Origin: a virus
IMG/VR virus record: IMGVR_UViG_3300047322_000110
Location: 1 to 31,945 of that record
DNA length: 31,945 bases
Strand: one strand, 5' to 3'
The notes beneath the pieces are model-generated. The model was not told where the DNA came from, did not search any database, and worked only from the letters and a program-made list of their open reading frames with translations. Position 1 is the first letter of the stretch. Every line of letters begins with the position of its first letter. This document shows, one piece after another, positions 9,557 to 19,690 of the stretch. The position numbers and the translations under genes are program-made.

Positions 9557-12500
9557 ATGGCTAACTTCGATCCGAGCACCGCTCAACCTGTTGGCGGGCA
9601 ATTCGACCCGAGCACGGCGCAGGAAGTCGCACCGCCGCCCGCGCGCGGCGCGCTCGGCGAAATCGGCACGGGTATCGCGCGCGGCGCGCTCGTAGACCTC
9701 CCGACGATGGCGGGTAAGGCGCTGCAATACGCGGGCGCAGATAACGTCGGGGGCGCGGCGCGCCAGTTCGGCGAGGGCATGGGCGCGAAGCCCGGCCTGC
9801 AGCTGCAGCCGGAGCAACATGGCTGGCTCGTCAACAACTTGGCGCAAGGCGGTGAGATCGCGGCGAGCGCGGCCCCGGCGATGGCGGTCGGTGCGGGTGC
9901 TGCGATGCTCGGCGCGCCCGCCCTTGCTGCGACGGCGGTCGGTGCTGCGTCGCTCGGCGCGATGGGTGGTGGTGCCGCCGGTCAAGACACGCTGGAGAAA
10001 GCGAAGGCCAAGGGTGTCGACGATGCGACGGCTCGACAGGCCGCCGCGCTCAACGCGGGCGCGACGTTCGCGGGGCAGACGGCGATGGGCATGGTCGGTG
10101 GTCGCCTGCTCGGCGGCGCTGGCACGGCGCTCGGTAAGATGGTGGGTATCGAAGGCACGACGACGGCCGAGGGTATCCTCGGGCAGCTGGCGGGGCGGGA
10201 CGGCATTCTCGCGCCGGTCGCCAAGGCGCTGCCGGGCCTCGCCGCGGAGAACGTCGGTTTGGGCATGGCGCAGGCCGGCACGAGCGCGGCGATCGAGAAC
10301 CACTATGGCGTGGATGACACGAGTCCGTGGGACGCCATGAAGTCGCAGATCGGCCCGATGCTGGGGCTGACGGCCGTGATGTCGCCGCTCGGTCTCGCGG
10401 GCAAGGCGCTGGCCGTGCGCAACGCGAAGTCACGCGCCGACATGTTGGCAGGTACGGAAGCGACACCGGAGGTTCGTGGGCAGCTGGCTGATCAGTACGC
10501 CGCAGCAATCGGCAAGGCCGACCCGAATGCCGCCGCCGCGTTCCGCCAGAACGCTGAGAACGCGATCCGCGAAAACAAGCCGCTGCCGATCGACGCGAGC
10601 CTGCTCACGCCGGACACGATTCAGGGTCCGCAGTACACCGATGGCCAGCGCGAAATGTTCGGCGCGCCCCCGGCGGCCGAAGCCGGTGCACCGCTGCAAC
10701 CGGGCGAGCAAGGCGACATGTTCGGCGGTGGCGGCATGCGCGAGGCTCCCGCCGAGAACCCGAATCAGGGCGATCTGTTCGAACAGCCGGCCACGCCTGA
10801 ACAAACTGGTGAGCAGGGCCAACTCGATCTGAGCGCGCCGGCCGCGCCGGCCGAAGCGGTGCAGCTGCCGCAGACGCCGCCCGCGATGTCGACGCAGGCA
10901 TTCATCAACCAGTTGACGGGTGCCGACTCGCGCAAGCCGACGAAGAAGCAGACCGACGCCGCCAAGGCCGACGCCGAGGCCGCGTTCAACGCGCCGTCTG
11001 GCGTGTGGGCGCAGGACGCCGCGAACGGTCACGAGCGCGAACTCACGGTGCAGGAGCGCGCGAATCAGCTGTACCCCGAGCCGACCGAAGCCCCGGCCGC
11101 TGCTACCCCCACGAATGAGGGGGCCAGCGCGCAACCTGTTGAGGCGAAAGCAGAAGCAGCACCTGAAACTGCCGCGCCCGCGCCGCGCGAGGCGAACGCG
11201 CCGAAGGCCGCCGACGAGATCACGACGGACATCACCGCAGCCAACAAGACGTTGACGGGTGACGACGCGATCAAGAAGCAGGCGCTGATCCCGGTGCAGA
11301 AGCAGCTGGACGCGCTCGGCGTCGACAAGATGGCATCGCATCAAGAGCAGATCGACGCGGTGGATGGCCTGCTGAACTCCGACAAGAAGTTGGGGCAAGC
11401 CACGCGCGACCGCCTGCAGGCGCTCTCCGACCAGTGGAAGGAAGCGATGCCCAAGGCTGAGGAACCGGCCCCGGCCGTCGAGCGCACGTGGACGCCGCCG
11501 GGCGAGTTGGAAGTGCAGCCGGTGCGCGGGCCGAACGCCGCGCCGCCAGTGACCGATGCAGCGCAGCACGTCACGAAGGATGGCCGCAAGTTCACGACCG
11601 AGTACAGCGCCGACGAGGGGCGCGTGATCGCGCGCGACGAGTCTGGCAAAGAGATCGGCGAGTTGTCCACCGAGTTCAATCGCGGCGACAAGGGCGCGTT
11701 CGCGGCCATGGTGGGCACCGATGACGGCTGGCGTCGTCAGGGCGTGGCGTCTGCCATGTACGACCACTACGGCAAGAACGTGGGGCCGCTGGAGCCGAGC
11801 GGCATGCTTACGCGCGATGGCGAGGCCGTATGGGAGGGCCGCGCGCGCCGCGATCCGGCCGTGCATGAGGTGTACAACCGCTATCTCGACGCGCATATCG
11901 CGCAGGCGGAAGCCGCCGTTAAGCGCGATGCTGAGTTGGGCCGCCCGGACCACATGAGCGAGGCCGACTGGGCGATCAGCGAAGCTGATGCGAAGAACCG
12001 CCTTGCTGATCTGACGGCATCGCGCGCGCGCGTCAACCCGGAACCCGCCCCCGTCGTCCCGATCAGCGAACCGCAACCGGCCGCTTCCGCGCGCGTGATG
12101 GCGACCCTCCCCGACAACACGGGTAAGAAGCCGATCGAGCAAGCGTTCGACATGCGCGACGCGCTCACCTCGATCTCGAATGAGTATGCCGCCAAGGGCG
12201 ATGCGCTCACGCCGGATCAGGCCGAGCACGCCAAGCACGTGCAGTCGCTGCTCAGCGCGTTCAAGGACATCACCGGCCGCAAGTTCAAGGACATGAGCGA
12301 CGGCAGCAAGCGCTCGAATGATTACATCGACGGCATGCTGGAGTATGGCCGCGACGCGCTCGATGGCCAGACCGGCGAATCGCTGGCGAGCCGTTCGAAC
12401 ATGCCGGGCCAGACGAACCCGAACCTGCTCGACTCGATCGGCGGCCAACACGTTGAGGGCAAGCTGCATGACGTGCTGGGCAATCTTGCCGAGAACGGTT

Positions 12501-15500
12501 CGAAGGGCTGGGTGCGCACCTACGCCAAGTTCCTGCAGGGCCTGAACCTGCCCACGAAGATCATGGGCCATGGCGACATGGATCACCCGAGGGACGCGGA
12601 CACGCTCGGCCAGTACACGCCCGCGCACGACGCGATCGATCTGTTCCGCCGGGGCATGACCGAATCGACCCTGCTGCACGAGGCGACGCACGCGGCGCAG
12701 GCGCACCTGATCAACTTCGCGGATGGTCTGCGGCAGGCCGTCGCGCGCGGCTACGTGCCCAAGTCCCAATTTGAAGCGCGCATGCTGCGTATGGGGCAGG
12801 AACTCGACGCACTGCGCAACGAGGTGATCCTGCACGCGTCGGCCGACAAGTACGCGCACGAGTACGGACTCACGAACAACCACGAATTCCTCGCGGAACT
12901 CAACTCGAACCCGTCGTTCCAGCAGTTCCTGAAGGACACAGTGCCGGCCGCCGAAGGCAGCGCCGCGCCCAAGTCGCTGTGGCAACGTGCTGTGGATTTC
13001 GTCAAGAAGCTGTTCGGCGCGACGGGCAAGCCGGCCCCGGCCGCGTCGTTCTTCGACCGCGCCATGAGCCTCAACGACGAGTATTTCGACGTGGCCAAGA
13101 TGCAGCGCGATTTCGACTCGTCGCCGGCTGGCGCGCTCCACTCGACGGACCAAGTGCTGCACTCCATGGCGAGCGCGGCCGATCACATCGAGCGCATCAC
13201 CGACAAGCTGCCGACCGCGAACCGGGGCCTCTTCCAAAAGATGCTCGGCTGGAAAACCGTCGACTTCATTGCGCATCAAGTGCGCACGACGCCGGCCATG
13301 GTCGAGTCTGGTTTCGCTAAAGCGGTTGACGGCTACCGCGCCGCGCGCGACGCGCGCCGTGTCGTGGCTGAGCAGCTGAGCCAGTCGCTCGGCGAGTACA
13401 GCGAGCGCGCCAAGGCGGCGCTGCGTGCGACGAAGGACGCCAAGGCGTTCAACCTCAAGCTCATGCGCATCGCGGGCGAGGCGTCGATCAACGGCTTCGA
13501 CTTCACGAAGAATTACGCCGACAACCTCAAGATCGACAAGGCACTGGGGGCCAACGCCGACTACGTGAACGCGATCCATCGCGAGTTCCGTCAGCTGCCC
13601 GAGCCGTTGCAGAAAACGCTCATCGAAGGCGCGCAGCAGAACCGCAAGACGTACGTGCAGACGGTGGCCTCGATCTCGTCGAACCTGATGAGCGTGCACA
13701 CGGGCGTGGTGCCGCGTCTCGAAGCGGAGATCGCGCGCCTGCAGCCGGGCGACGAAGCCCGCGCGCGTCTGGAGAACCAGCTGGCCCTCGCGCGTGCGCA
13801 GTCCGATTTCGCGGCCAAGCACATGCCGCTGATGGACTTCATGGACAAGTCGTTGCAGGGTGCGACGAACGCCAACGCCGATCTGCATCTGGACGGCGCT
13901 GCGTCGGCGCTCGACCAGCGCGTGCGCGACATGTTCACCGAGGCGAAGGACTTGCCCGAGGGTTCCCCGCTGCAGAACGGCCTCGCTGAGATCAAGCGCA
14001 TGTATTACGCGCAGACCAAGGCCCCGTACTTCTCGCTCGGCCGCGACGGCGATCACTACGTCAACATCAAGTTCAAGGACGGCGCGCAGATCACGCCGGC
14101 CGTGCAGGCGAAGCTGGAGCAGGCGCTCGGCGGTTCGAACAAGGTGCTGGGCAATCTGCGCGACCAGAAGAACGCGTTTTTCCGCGTGGACTCGCTCGAT
14201 CAGGCGCAGGGCCTGTTCGACAAGCTCGTGAAGGCCGGCGGCGCTGACGTGATCGACGTGCCGCAGTCGAGCCGTGGCATGCTCACGATCAACGACATGC
14301 AGGGCGCGGCGGGCATCACCCCTGCCCTGCGTCAGCTGGAGCGCTCGCTGCACGACAATGCGAACATCGACACGTCGCTCACGCCTGAGCAACAGATGGC
14401 CGTCAAACAGAACATCACGCGCCAGCTGCTCTCGATGCTGCCGGAGACGGCGGGCCGCAGCGCGAAGATGGAACGCAAGGGCGTGCCCGGTTACGACGGC
14501 GATTTCGTCGGCAACTTCGCGCGCCGCGCGAGCGGCACCGTGCAGGACTTGAGCAACGCGTACACCAACCGCCAGTTCGCTCAATCGCTGAGGGATATGA
14601 AATCCTCCAACGAGTTGATGAATCGCGGTGCGGATGGCGACGCAGCGGCGCGCGCAACGATGGTCTCGGGCGAGATCAACAAGCGCTACCAGAACGGCAT
14701 GACGCGTGTGGACAACACGCACATCAACATGCTGAACTCGTTCGGCCATAGCTTCTATCTGGCTGTGTCGCCCGCTTTCTTCATTCGCACGATGGCGCAA
14801 CCCTACCATCGGGGGGTGCCGATCCTCGGTGCACGCTACGGCTTCGTCGGCGCGGCGAAGGAAATGGCGAAGGCCACTGGCACCGCGATGAACGTGATCC
14901 GCAACTCGATCGCGGCCGGCTGGGGCGCTGATGGCATCCACGGCTTCATGAGCACCGGCATGAAGTTCGACAACATGCCGGGCCTGAACCCCGAGGACAA
15001 GGCATTCGTTCAGGAAATGCACGATCGCGGTGTGCTCAAGCTCGGCCAAGCGCAGCAGCTGCAGCACGCGATGGAAGGCTCCACGCAGCGTCAGCAGGAC
15101 ATGGCGCGCCTCGCCTCGATGTCGGCGCAGTACGCCGAAATGACCAACCGCTTGACCGTTGGCCTCGCGGCCTATCGCATGGCGCGCGCCGGCTCCAAGG
15201 GCTTCCGGCCGATGGACGTGAACGGCGCGACCGACTGGGCGCACGAAGCGATCAACAACGCGATGGACAACTTCGACCCGGACAACACCGCACGCCAGAT
15301 CGGCAAGTTCGGGTTCGCCGGCAAGTCCACGCCGCTGTTCACGAGCTTCATGAATTACAACTTGCAGACGATGCAGCAGATCGTGCGCACGGTGCAGGAC
15401 GGCTATTTCGCCAAGGACAAGAGCACGCCCGAGGGCCAGCAGCGCATCAAGGAGTCGCGCCGCGAGTTCGGCGGCCTGATGGCGGCGACCTTCGCGATTT

Positions 15501-16348
15501 CCGGCGCGCTCGGCCTGCCGTTCGCCAACGCGTTCGCGGGTGTCTACAACACGTTGATGAAAGACAACGACGACCCGAGCGATATCCGCGGCGACTTCCG
15601 CAACTTCCTGACGAACACGTTCGGGCAAGGCACGGGCGACTTCATTGCGCACGGCGCGGGGTCGCTCGTCAACATGGACACCTCGACCTTCGGCCTCGAA
15701 AACCTGCTGCCCGGCAGCGAATTCCTCGCCTCGCGCGCGCAGCTGAAGGACAAGATCGGCGAGCAGTCGCAGCAGCTGCTCGGCCCGGCGCTCAACGGCT
15801 TGATCGATGTGGGCCTCGGCGCGCATACGATGATGGAAGGCAACTACATCAAGGGTCTGGAGAACATGCTCCCCTCGGGTATCAAGCCGTATTACAAGGC
15901 GGCGGAACTCGCGGGCGCGATCGGCCCCGGCGGCTACACCGACGCCAAGGGCAACAAGCTGCCGGCCCCGCTCAACGACGCAGGCGCATGGGACATCGGC
16001 CTGCAGGCGGCCGGCTTCCGCACGGCCGAGAAGGCGACGCGCGACGAAGCGGCGCATGAGTTCTCCGAGAACCAGCAAATCTTGCAGCATCGCCGCGAGA
16101 TCATTGGTGATCGGGTGTTCAAGGCCACGCAGTCGAAAGACCCGGGCGACATGACCAACGCGCTCGAAATGGTCGGCGATTACAACCGCGCGAACCCGAC
16201 GCAGGCGATCACCGATCTGTCGAGCATCGTGCGCCGCCACCTCACGGAGAACGCCCTCGGCTCGGGTCTCGGCATCGCAGTCACCAAGCGCCAGATGCCT
16301 GTAGCCAAGGAGCAGCTGGGTTACGCGGCGATGCCCACGAAGCAATAA
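9557..16348 (+). CDS. Giant DNA-ejection / internal virion protein of polyvalent type (GNAT-like and HExxH domains)
   Basis: 2263 residues from the ATG at 9557; an upstream in-frame GTG at 9527 lies inside the previous gene and is unlikely. The N-terminus has a twofold FDPSTAQ motif (about residues 4-21). A Gly/Ala hydrophobic region follows at about 98-145. Residues about 675-760 look like a GNAT acetyltransferase core, with RRQGVA (726-731) as the acetyl-CoA loop and A-M-Y-D-H-Y after it. A metallopeptidase motif HEATH lies at 1041-1045, followed by an EFLAELN helix about 85 residues on that could give the third zinc ligand. The C-terminal 900 residues are mostly helical with hydrophobic parts near 1730-1760 and 1970-2000. 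Such many-domain proteins are injected with phage DNA and can act on the host envelope or defences. The domain calls are by motif only. Confidence 0.65.
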   Translation: MANFDPSTAQPVGGQFDPSTAQEVAPPPARGALGEIGTGIARGALVDLPTMAGKALQYAGADNVGGAARQFGEGMGAKPGLQLQPEQHGWLVNNLAQGGEIAASAAPAMAVGAGAAMLGAPALAATAVGAASLGAMGGGAAGQDTLEKAKAKGVDDATARQAAALNAGATFAGQTAMGMVGGRLLGGAGTALGKMVGIEGTTTAEGILGQLAGRDGILAPVAKALPGLAAENVGLGMAQAGTSAAIENHYGVDDTSPWDAMKSQIGPMLGLTAVMSPLGLAGKALAVRNAKSRADMLAGTEATPEVRGQLADQYAAAIGKADPNAAAAFRQNAENAIRENKPLPIDASLLTPDTIQGPQYTDGQREMFGAPPAAEAGAPLQPGEQGDMFGGGGMREAPAENPNQGDLFEQPATPEQTGEQGQLDLSAPAAPAEAVQLPQTPPAMSTQAFINQLTGADSRKPTKKQTDAAKADAEAAFNAPSGVWAQDAANGHERELTVQERANQLYPEPTEAPAAATPTNEGASAQPVEAKAEAAPETAAPAPREANAPKAADEITTDITAANKTLTGDDAIKKQALIPVQKQLDALGVDKMASHQEQIDAVDGLLNSDKKLGQATRDRLQALSDQWKEAMPKAEEPAPAVERTWTPPGELEVQPVRGPNAAPPVTDAAQHVTKDGRKFTTEYSADEGRVIARDESGKEIGELSTEFNRGDKGAFAAMVGTDDGWRRQGVASAMYDHYGKNVGPLEPSGMLTRDGEAVWEGRARRDPAVHEVYNRYLDAHIAQAEAAVKRDAELGRPDHMSEADWAISEADAKNRLADLTASRARVNPEPAPVVPISEPQPAASARVMATLPDNTGKKPIEQAFDMRDALTSISNEYAAKGDALTPDQAEHAKHVQSLLSAFKDITGRKFKDMSDGSKRSNDYIDGMLEYGRDALDGQTGESLASRSNMPGQTNPNLLDSIGGQHVEGKLHDVLGNLAENGSKGWVRTYAKFLQGLNLPTKIMGHGDMDHPRDADTLGQYTPAHDAIDLFRRGMTESTLLHEATHAAQAHLINFADGLRQAVARGYVPKSQFEARMLRMGQELDALRNEVILHASADKYAHEYGLTNNHEFLAELNSNPSFQQFLKDTVPAAEGSAAPKSLWQRAVDFVKKLFGATGKPAPAASFFDRAMSLNDEYFDVAKMQRDFDSSPAGALHSTDQVLHSMASAADHIERITDKLPTANRGLFQKMLGWKTVDFIAHQVRTTPAMVESGFAKAVDGYRAARDARRVVAEQLSQSLGEYSERAKAALRATKDAKAFNLKLMRIAGEASINGFDFTKNYADNLKIDKALGANADYVNAIHREFRQLPEPLQKTLIEGAQQNRKTYVQTVASISSNLMSVHTGVVPRLEAEIARLQPGDEARARLENQLALARAQSDFAAKHMPLMDFMDKSLQGATNANADLHLDGAASALDQRVRDMFTEAKDLPEGSPLQNGLAEIKRMYYAQTKAPYFSLGRDGDHYVNIKFKDGAQITPAVQAKLEQALGGSNKVLGNLRDQKNAFFRVDSLDQAQGLFDKLVKAGGADVIDVPQSSRGMLTINDMQGAAGITPALRQLERSLHDNANIDTSLTPEQQMAVKQNITRQLLSMLPETAGRSAKMERKGVPGYDGDFVGNFARRASGTVQDLSNAYTNRQFAQSLRDMKSSNELMNRGADGDAAARATMVSGEINKRYQNGMTRVDNTHINMLNSFGHSFYLAVSPAFFIRTMAQPYHRGVPILGARYGFVGAAKEMAKATGTAMNVIRNSIAAGWGADGIHGFMSTGMKFDNMPGLNPEDKAFVQEMHDRGVLKLGQAQQLQHAMEGSTQRQQDMARLASMSAQYAEMTNRLTVGLAAYRMARAGSKGFRPMDVNGATDWAHEAINNAMDNFDPDNTARQIGKFGFAGKSTPLFTSFMNYNLQTMQQIVRTVQDGYFAKDKSTPEGQQRIKESRREFGGLMAATFAISGALGLPFANAFAGVYNTLMKDNDDPSDIRGDFRNFLTNTFGQGTGDFIAHGAGSLVNMDTSTFGLENLLPGSEFLASRAQLKDKIGEQSQQLLGPALNGLIDVGLGAHTMMEGNYIKGLENMLPSGIKPYYKAAELAGAIGPGGYTDAKGNKLPAPLNDAGAWDIGLQAAGFRTAEKATRDEAAHEFSENQQILQHRREIIGDRVFKATQSKDPGDMTNALEMVGDYNRANPTQAITDLSSIVRRHLTENALGSGLGIAVTKRQMPVAKEQLGYAAMPTKQ

Positions 16349-16385
16349 CCCATGTACACTTCAGCCTATTCGAACGGGGGCACAC

Positions 16386-16970
16386 GTGGATTGTGTAATT
16401 AATAAGGACTTCTGTGTAAGTGCCGGCGCGACGTTCCACCCCACCGTGAGGTGGGGGACGGACGAACTGAGCGCGGTGCCGATCACGGCGATCTCGCAAA
16501 CTGCGCCAGCAGTTATTACCGCTCCCGGTCACGGTGTCCCGCCGGGCTGGCCGGTGGCTGTCGTCTCCGCGCACGGCATGTCGCAGATCAACGCGACGCG
16601 TTACCCGCCGCAGGGTGCCGACTGGCACCGCGCGACGATCGTCAGCGCCGATCAGGTGGCGTTCAACGACGTGAACTCGGCCGACTTCTCGGCGTACGCC
16701 TCGGGCGGCTTTCTGGTGTTCAGCACGCCGATGGCGCTCGACGGCATGACGCTCGGCATGTCGGTCTACGACAACCCGAACCACACGGGCACCCCGCTCG
16801 TCACGCTCGCACAGGGCGTGGGCATTTTTGTCGACCCGCACGACCTGACGATCATCCCGGAACTGCAGACCGCAGGGCTGGCGTGGAATCTCGGCTATTA
16901 CGTGCTCGACGCAACCGACAGCGGCGGCGTGGTGACGCGCCTGCTGACTGGCACCATCACCATCAACTAA
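16386..16970 (+). CDS. Small beta-rich tail protein
   Basis: 194 residues with a GTG start at 16386; AACGGGGG ends five bases upstream and no ATG fits better. Residues about 35-115 (ITAPGHGVPPGWPVAVV, then INATRY and a segment ending ASGGFLVFSTP) follow a pattern seen in many phage tail and baseplate proteins, a small barrel with a conserved HG-x-P turn. The C-terminal part is a second small beta domain ending with LLTGTITIN. It is separated from the ejection protein by 37 bases in which I see no clear promoter. It begins the group of receptor-end genes. A fibre-associated or baseplate role is inferred. Confidence 0.5.
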   Translation: MDCVINKDFCVSAGATFHPTVRWGTDELSAVPITAISQTAPAVITAPGHGVPPGWPVAVVSAHGMSQINATRYPPQGADWHRATIVSADQVAFNDVNSADFSAYASGGFLVFSTPMALDGMTLGMSVYDNPNHTGTPLVTLAQGVGIFVDPHDLTIIPELQTAGLAWNLGYYVLDATDSGGVVTRLLTGTITIN

Positions 16971-16976
16971 AGCGCT

Positions 16977-17174
16977 ATGGCACTGATCAATACGATTCAC
17001 GGAGAAGTTGAGGAATCCGAACTTCTGAAGCTCGAAGGCGGGTTCGAAAACGACGAGGAAGTTGTTCGCTGGGTGCAGTACCACCTGCCTGCGGACGGCT
17101 CCATGGTTCATCGCAGCGCTCACGTGCACCTCAAGACGGTGTTCGCTGACGGCGCAATCGCAACTTTCGGTTAA
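16977..17174 (+). CDS. Small hypothetical protein in tail cluster
   Basis: 65 residues, acidic N-terminal half (GEVEESELLKLEGGFENDEE) and a histidine-rich centre (HLPADGSMVHRSAHVHLKT). It starts six bases after the previous stop without a visible Shine-Dalgarno sequence, so translation may depend on coupling. It ends nine bases before the next gene. Codon use matches its neighbours and the frame fills the gap exactly, which argues that it is real. No family recognised; it could be a small tail or assembly factor. Confidence 0.5.
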   Translation: MALINTIHGEVEESELLKLEGGFENDEEVVRWVQYHLPADGSMVHRSAHVHLKTVFADGAIATFG

Positions 17175-17183
17175 GGAGCCACC

Positions 17184-17642
17184 ATGGCAAACACCCAAGC
17201 AATGTGCACGTCCTTCAAGCTCGATCTGCTCAACGGCGTCCACGCTTTCGGCGTGCCGCCCACGCGCGCGAGCGCAGTGGCGGACACCTTCAAGGCCGCC
17301 CTCTATCTGGCATCGGCCTCGCTCGGCGCGGCGACCACCGCCTACTCGTCGACTGGCGAAGTCTCGGGCACCGGCTACACCGCTGGCGGCGTGAACGTCT
17401 CGTTCGGCACCGCGCCGTCGAGTTCGGGCACCTCGGCGATCGTCACGCCTTCGGCCTCGATCGTGTTCTCGGGCGTCACGCTCTCGACCTCGTTCGACAC
17501 CGTGCTGATCTACAACGGCACGGCCGCCGGCAAGAACGCCGTCTCGGTCCACACTTTCGGCGCGCAGACCATCACGGCCGGCACGCTCACGCTCACGATG
17601 CCGACGAACGCAGTTGGCACGGCGCTGATCGAAATCGACTAA
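17184..17642 (+). CDS. Small beta-rich virion protein
   Basis: 152 residues, rich in T, S, A and G. The N-terminal segment (FKLDLLNGVHAFG, then DTFKAALYLASASLG) is a pattern common to small phage tail or fibre-linked proteins of unknown role. The rest alternates short strands and turns (GGVNVSFGTAP, VFSGVTLSTSFDTVLIYNG). The ribosome site AAGGAG is six bases before the ATG. It precedes the two large adhesin genes, so it may form a collar or adaptor between the tail and the fibres; this is inference from position. Confidence 0.55.
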   Translation: MANTQAMCTSFKLDLLNGVHAFGVPPTRASAVADTFKAALYLASASLGAATTAYSSTGEVSGTGYTAGGVNVSFGTAPSSSGTSAIVTPSASIVFSGVTLSTSFDTVLIYNGTAAGKNAVSVHTFGAQTITAGTLTLTMPTNAVGTALIEID

Positions 17643-17653
17643 GAGGCTGAGCT

Positions 17654-19690
17654 ATGGCGACTTGGTACGTTGACCCCGAAGGCGGGAACGATTCGAATAG
17701 CGGTAATTCGTTCGCGAACCGCGTAAAGTCCTTCAGCGCGTTTACGCCTGCGGCCGGGGACAGCGTACGTGTGATCGCCAGCCCGGCCCCTCAGAGCGTC
17801 GGCAACGCGACGTGGACGAGCAACAGCGGCAATGTGACGCTCGCTTCGGCCCTGACCTACACCATCGACAACGGCTTCCCGTCGAACACGTGGACGGCCG
17901 CGGCGAACGTCACGAACACGTTCAACACGACGGCGCGCCGGTACGGCACGCAGCAGCTGGCGTTCACGCTGGCGAGCGCGTTCACGACTGGTTTGGTCGC
18001 GTATAAGGCCCTCAGCAATCTCGACCTGAGCGCCTACTCGTGCCTTTCCTGCAACTTCGGCTACAGCGGCACTTCGCTGGCGACAGGGGTCGTGCGGCTC
18101 GCGCTGTGCTCCGATAGCGCCGGGCAGGTGCCGATCGTCTATCTCACGCAGGACACGTTCGCATCGGCCATCGGCGGGCCGTCCGGCGTCCCGATGCTGT
18201 GGGAGAACGGCGGCAATCCGCTGCCATCCGGCATCAACAGCATCGCGATCTACGTATCCGTCAAGCCGTTCAGCAGTAGCGGCAACTTGTATTTCGGCAA
18301 CATCATCGCGACCACGGCACCGCACACGCCGGGGCATCTGTCGCACTGCTGCGTGATCGGCAAGAACACGACCGGCGAGCCTGAGTGGTATTCGGTTCAG
18401 TACATCGACGGCACGACGGTCAACCTTGGCCAGCAGACGGACACGGGGCGTGCGTCGGGGTCGCGCGTGTATTACGGCACGACCGAAACGGTGCCGACCT
18501 ACTCGATGGTCGGTTTGCGCCCGCGCTACAGCACCACGACATGCGTCCCCAAGGGGTCCGGCACGATGGCCAGTCCGATCACGTGGACGGGCGGATGGGA
18601 TCGCACCGCGATGTCGACTCAGACCGGCCAGACGTGGTTTAACGGCCTGCGCATCCAAGCGAATTTTTGGGCCAACGGGTCCAGCGGTAACGGGTTCAAC
18701 TGGCATATTTTCCCTGACTCGACCTTCGGGGGCATCGGCTCGACCGGTGAGGCGCTCGCGTTCGGGGGGCAGCAGGGGCGCATCTGCAAATGGGTTGGAT
18801 TGGTCGATTGCTCGCAGTTCTGGTCGACGTACCCGAACCTTGGCGTTGTGGTGGGGGCGTGCGACTACGAACTTGACTACGGGGTGTTCGGATGCGGCAG
18901 CAACTTCGTGTACGTCAACACCGAGTATTACTGGCCGGTGAAGATTCGCGTTCGCCGTCTGACCGGGTGCAATGTTGGCATCTGGCTCGGGTGTAGTGTC
19001 CCTGACCGGCTGTACGATATTTGGATCGGCCAGATCGATAGCGCGACGAACGCAGTTTATACGTACTACAACGGCAACAATTACGGGGCGTTTGCGCGCG
19101 TGCGCGGCACGAAGTTCGCCAACAACACGACCGACGTGGTCGGGTCAAACAGCTCGACGACCATCCTCGAACGTCCGTCCTTCGTCTCCGGCGCGCCCGT
19201 GATCAGCATGAGCGCGTCCGTCGTGCGCATGACGGCGGTGGGCGGTGCGCGGTGGGATAACCGCGTCTACACCATGCAGATGACGCAAACGGTGGATCAG
19301 TCGGTTGTGCACGGCACCACTGCGCAGAGCGTCAAGGCGACTCTCAACGACTACCGCGCGTATAGCCCTTCCACCCCGTACACCACGCGGCTGATGCGCG
19401 TCGCGGCGCTCGCCGGCAAGACGGTGACGGTGACGGGGTGGGTCCAGCGCAGTGACGCGACGAACCTCGGCGCGGGCCTCATGACGTTGGTCGGGGCCGT
19501 GGCGGGCGTGGGTGATCAGAGCGTGGCGGCGAGTGCGGCGACGAACGCATGGGGGCAGGTAACGATCTCGTTCACCCCGACCGAGGACGGTGTGGTGGAC
19601 GTGTATGGCTACGTCTCTGCCCCGACCGGTTCCGCCAGCGCCAACAGCCAAAGCGTCTGGTTCGGTGACATGGGAGTGACCTCGACATGA
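17654..19690 (+). CDS. Tail spike / fibre with probable right-handed beta-helix
   Basis: 678 residues. The start TWYVDPEGGNDSNSGNSF resembles the first turn of right-handed beta-helix (pectate-lyase-like) proteins, where a D-x-x-x-GND-x-x-G loop is common. Residues about 60-520 are Gly, Asn, Ser and aromatic rich with short strands, as in spike shafts. The last 140 residues (about 535-678), with Q-T-V-D-Q-S-V, LAGKTVTVTGWVQRSD and ITISFTPTEDGVVDVYGYV-like strands, look like a jelly-roll carbohydrate-binding domain. Host surface polysaccharide binding or cleavage is therefore plausible. The stop overlaps the next start as ATGA. No catalytic residues can be assigned by eye. Confidence 0.6.
   Translation: MATWYVDPEGGNDSNSGNSFANRVKSFSAFTPAAGDSVRVIASPAPQSVGNATWTSNSGNVTLASALTYTIDNGFPSNTWTAAANVTNTFNTTARRYGTQQLAFTLASAFTTGLVAYKALSNLDLSAYSCLSCNFGYSGTSLATGVVRLALCSDSAGQVPIVYLTQDTFASAIGGPSGVPMLWENGGNPLPSGINSIAIYVSVKPFSSSGNLYFGNIIATTAPHTPGHLSHCCVIGKNTTGEPEWYSVQYIDGTTVNLGQQTDTGRASGSRVYYGTTETVPTYSMVGLRPRYSTTTCVPKGSGTMASPITWTGGWDRTAMSTQTGQTWFNGLRIQANFWANGSSGNGFNWHIFPDSTFGGIGSTGEALAFGGQQGRICKWVGLVDCSQFWSTYPNLGVVVGACDYELDYGVFGCGSNFVYVNTEYYWPVKIRVRRLTGCNVGIWLGCSVPDRLYDIWIGQIDSATNAVYTYYNGNNYGAFARVRGTKFANNTTDVVGSNSSTTILERPSFVSGAPVISMSASVVRMTAVGGARWDNRVYTMQMTQTVDQSVVHGTTAQSVKATLNDYRAYSPSTPYTTRLMRVAALAGKTVTVTGWVQRSDATNLGAGLMTLVGAVAGVGDQSVAASAATNAWGQVTISFTPTEDGVVDVYGYVSAPTGSASANSQSVWFGDMGVTST

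Noticed and set aside
10430-16345. Very long minus-strand open frame (1971 codons) opposite the giant ejection gene
   Set aside because: It is Arg/His/Val-rich, lacks any domain pattern and mirrors the GC-rich third-position bias of the real gene on the plus strand.
16349-16385. Possible promoter or terminator after the ejection gene
   Set aside because: 37 bases with no stem and no usable promoter elements; probably just a spacer.
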